5,847 nucleotides of DNA from JBFYTX01 sp964442335 (GTDB taxonomy: Bacteria; Chloroflexota; Dehalococcoidia; Dehalococcoidales; RBG-16-60-22), in NCBI GenBank assembly GCA_964442335.1, contig CAYTZI010000131.1, positions 1 to 5,847 on the forward strand, in the 5' to 3' direction. Under the pieces are notes generated by a model. It was not told the origin of the DNA, searched no databases, and worked only from the letters and a program-made list of their open reading frames with translations. Below are positions 5,231-5,847 of the stretch, one piece after another. Made by a program: the position numbers and the translations under genes. The stretch's first letter is position 1; the number at the start of each line of letters is the position of its first letter.

Positions 5231-5488
5231 ATTTTAACGAAATCTATGGAGACTATAATTAATGCGACCGAGTGTATCGAGATTGGATATTCTTTATACT
5301 CTCGTACTAAGCTCTTCGTAAGACCGGTGACAACCGCTTTTGTAGTGACCCTACCTAGCCGGTTTTAGGTGGCCGCTAACAACTCCCACCCTGGAAGTTT
5401 TACATAATGTCTATAAATAACGGGCAAATATTTATGGCTCGTTACTAAAATTTATTATAACATACGTAGTGCGGGGGTCTCTTGGCTA
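5231..5488. other. Intergenic region, no gene seen
   Basis: This A+T-rich stretch lies between the short minus-strand gene and the leader of the second archaellin gene. It contains an imperfect hairpin formed by CTACCTA and TAGGTGG around 5350-5373. The 12-base word ATATTTATGGCT at 5428-5439 also occurs at 32-43. I see no tRNA, no convincing reading frame and no clear promoter beyond the one noted for the minus-strand gene. Confidence 0.4.
5252..5280 (-). promoter_or_regulatory. Possible promoter for the short minus-strand gene
   Basis: On the minus strand TCGATA (5280-5275, 4 of 6) is followed after 17 bases by TATAGT (5257-5252, 5 of 6). Transcription would start near 5245, about 15 bases before the ATG at 5230. 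The spacing is ideal but the -35 is only fair. Confidence 0.3.
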
Positions 5489-5566
5489 TTGATTATTGAT
5501 ACGGGAAAGCTGAGAAGAAGACTGTAGTTTCTCAGACAAGCAATTATTATACAATTCAATAATCAA
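5489..5566. promoter_or_regulatory. Nested inverted repeats upstream of the second archaellin gene
   Basis: TTGATTATTGA (5489-5499) is the exact complement of TCAATAATCAA (5556-5566). Inside it, CTGAGAA (5510-5516) pairs with TTCTCAG (5529-5535). The outer arm ends 14 bases before the GTG start. A -10-like TACAAT (5550-5555) lies between the arms, without a good -35. The structure could be a leader hairpin or paired operator sites controlling the gene. Confidence 0.45.
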
Positions 5567-5580
5567 GATAGGTAGCAGTT

Positions 5581-5847
5581 GTGTTTAGATTAATAAATAA
5601 AGTAGTAGAAAAGATACACCGGAAGGAAGAGGGTCTCACCGGACTGTCTACAGCGATAATACTCATAGCTTTCGTAATAGTGGCTTCGGTGTTTTCTTAT
5701 GTGGTTGTTTCGGCAGGGTTGTACTCGGCACAGAAGGTAAAAGAAGTTTTTTACGCTGGAATGGAAGAAACCATGACTGTTGTGGTGCTCAAAGGTGATG
5801 TCATCGCCAAGATGGAGAACAGAGAAGTGAAACAGCTCTACTTATTA
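5581..5847 (+). CDS. Second archaellin / type IV pilin-like subunit (partial, runs off window)
   Basis: The first 89 codons are present and open to the window edge. The start is GTG at 5581, with a weak TAGG (5570-5573) 8 bases upstream. The leader is 18 residues, basic, ending HRKEEG (13-18). The mature protein begins LTGLSTAIILIAFVIVAS, a hydrophobic helix almost identical to that of the gene at 1610-2200. Cleavage by a prepilin/prearchaellin peptidase after Gly18 would leave Ser, not Glu, at mature position 5. Residues after the helix (SAGLYSAQKVKEV and on) start the head domain. By family it is a subunit or minor component of a surface filament. It points away from the first paralogue, about 3.4 kb distant, so the two are separately transcribed. 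The start could lie elsewhere, since the site is weak, but the leader length fits. The family call is firm. Confidence 0.8.
   Translation, partial: MFRLINKVVEKIHRKEEGLTGLSTAIILIAFVIVASVFSYVVVSAGLYSAQKVKEVFYAGMEETMTVVVLKGDVIAKMENREVKQLYLL

Noticed and set aside
5310..5395. Possible tRNA or riboswitch around the CCGG-rich hairpin
   Set aside because: Only one short stem (CTACCTA with TAGGTGG) forms. No T-arm, anticodon arm or known aptamer core could be found.
1..5847. CRISPR array, complete insertion sequence or integrase gene
   Set aside because: No regularly spaced repeat array, transposase or recombinase motif is visible on either strand. The repeats seen are few and irregularly spaced.

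Overview
The window looks bacterial. The best guess is the Chloroflexota (Dehalococcoidia-like), for three reasons. It has two archaellin/type IV pilin-like proteins of a kind known from that group, a class 1B PyrD, and a tRNA-Glu(UUC) behind a standard bacterial -35/extended -10 promoter with no encoded CCA. The lineage is inferred from sequence character and has not been checked by search.

Left part (1-2290): a G-rich repeat and hairpin cluster (62-150) lies downstream of pyrD (minus, 241-1170). pyrD is divergent from a small XRE-type helix-turn-helix gene (plus, 1303-1521). That gene converges on an archaellin-like gene (minus, 1610-2200) across a terminator that could serve both strands (1514-1540). 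The archaellin gene has a strong ribosome binding site and a 5' leader carrying a duplicated CGCTAGCG palindrome.

Middle (2290-3650): two interleaved inverted repeats (2310-2372) precede the tRNA-Glu gene (2489-2561). Directly after the tRNA the sequence becomes visibly more A+T-rich and gene-poor. It holds a decayed gene of unknown function (2596-3337) with one frameshift and one in-frame amber codon, a doubtful small one-TM protein on the minus strand, and two tRNA T-arm-like fragments.

Right part (3569-5847): a secreted internalin-like leucine-rich repeat protein (minus, 3696-4646) lies between two direct copies of a 28-bp sequence (3569-3596 and 4842-4869). Next comes a second short, probably broken gene (minus, 4961-5230). 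After an intergenic region with nested inverted repeats, a second archaellin-like gene begins (plus, 5581) and runs off the window.

The most interesting theme is surface biology. Two archaellin/pilin paralogues with near-identical membrane helices but different position-5 residues flank an apparently accessory, decaying tRNA-adjacent segment that carries a secreted LRR protein. No assembly genes (ATPase, platform protein, prepilin peptidase) are in the window, so a filament function is inferred from family only.
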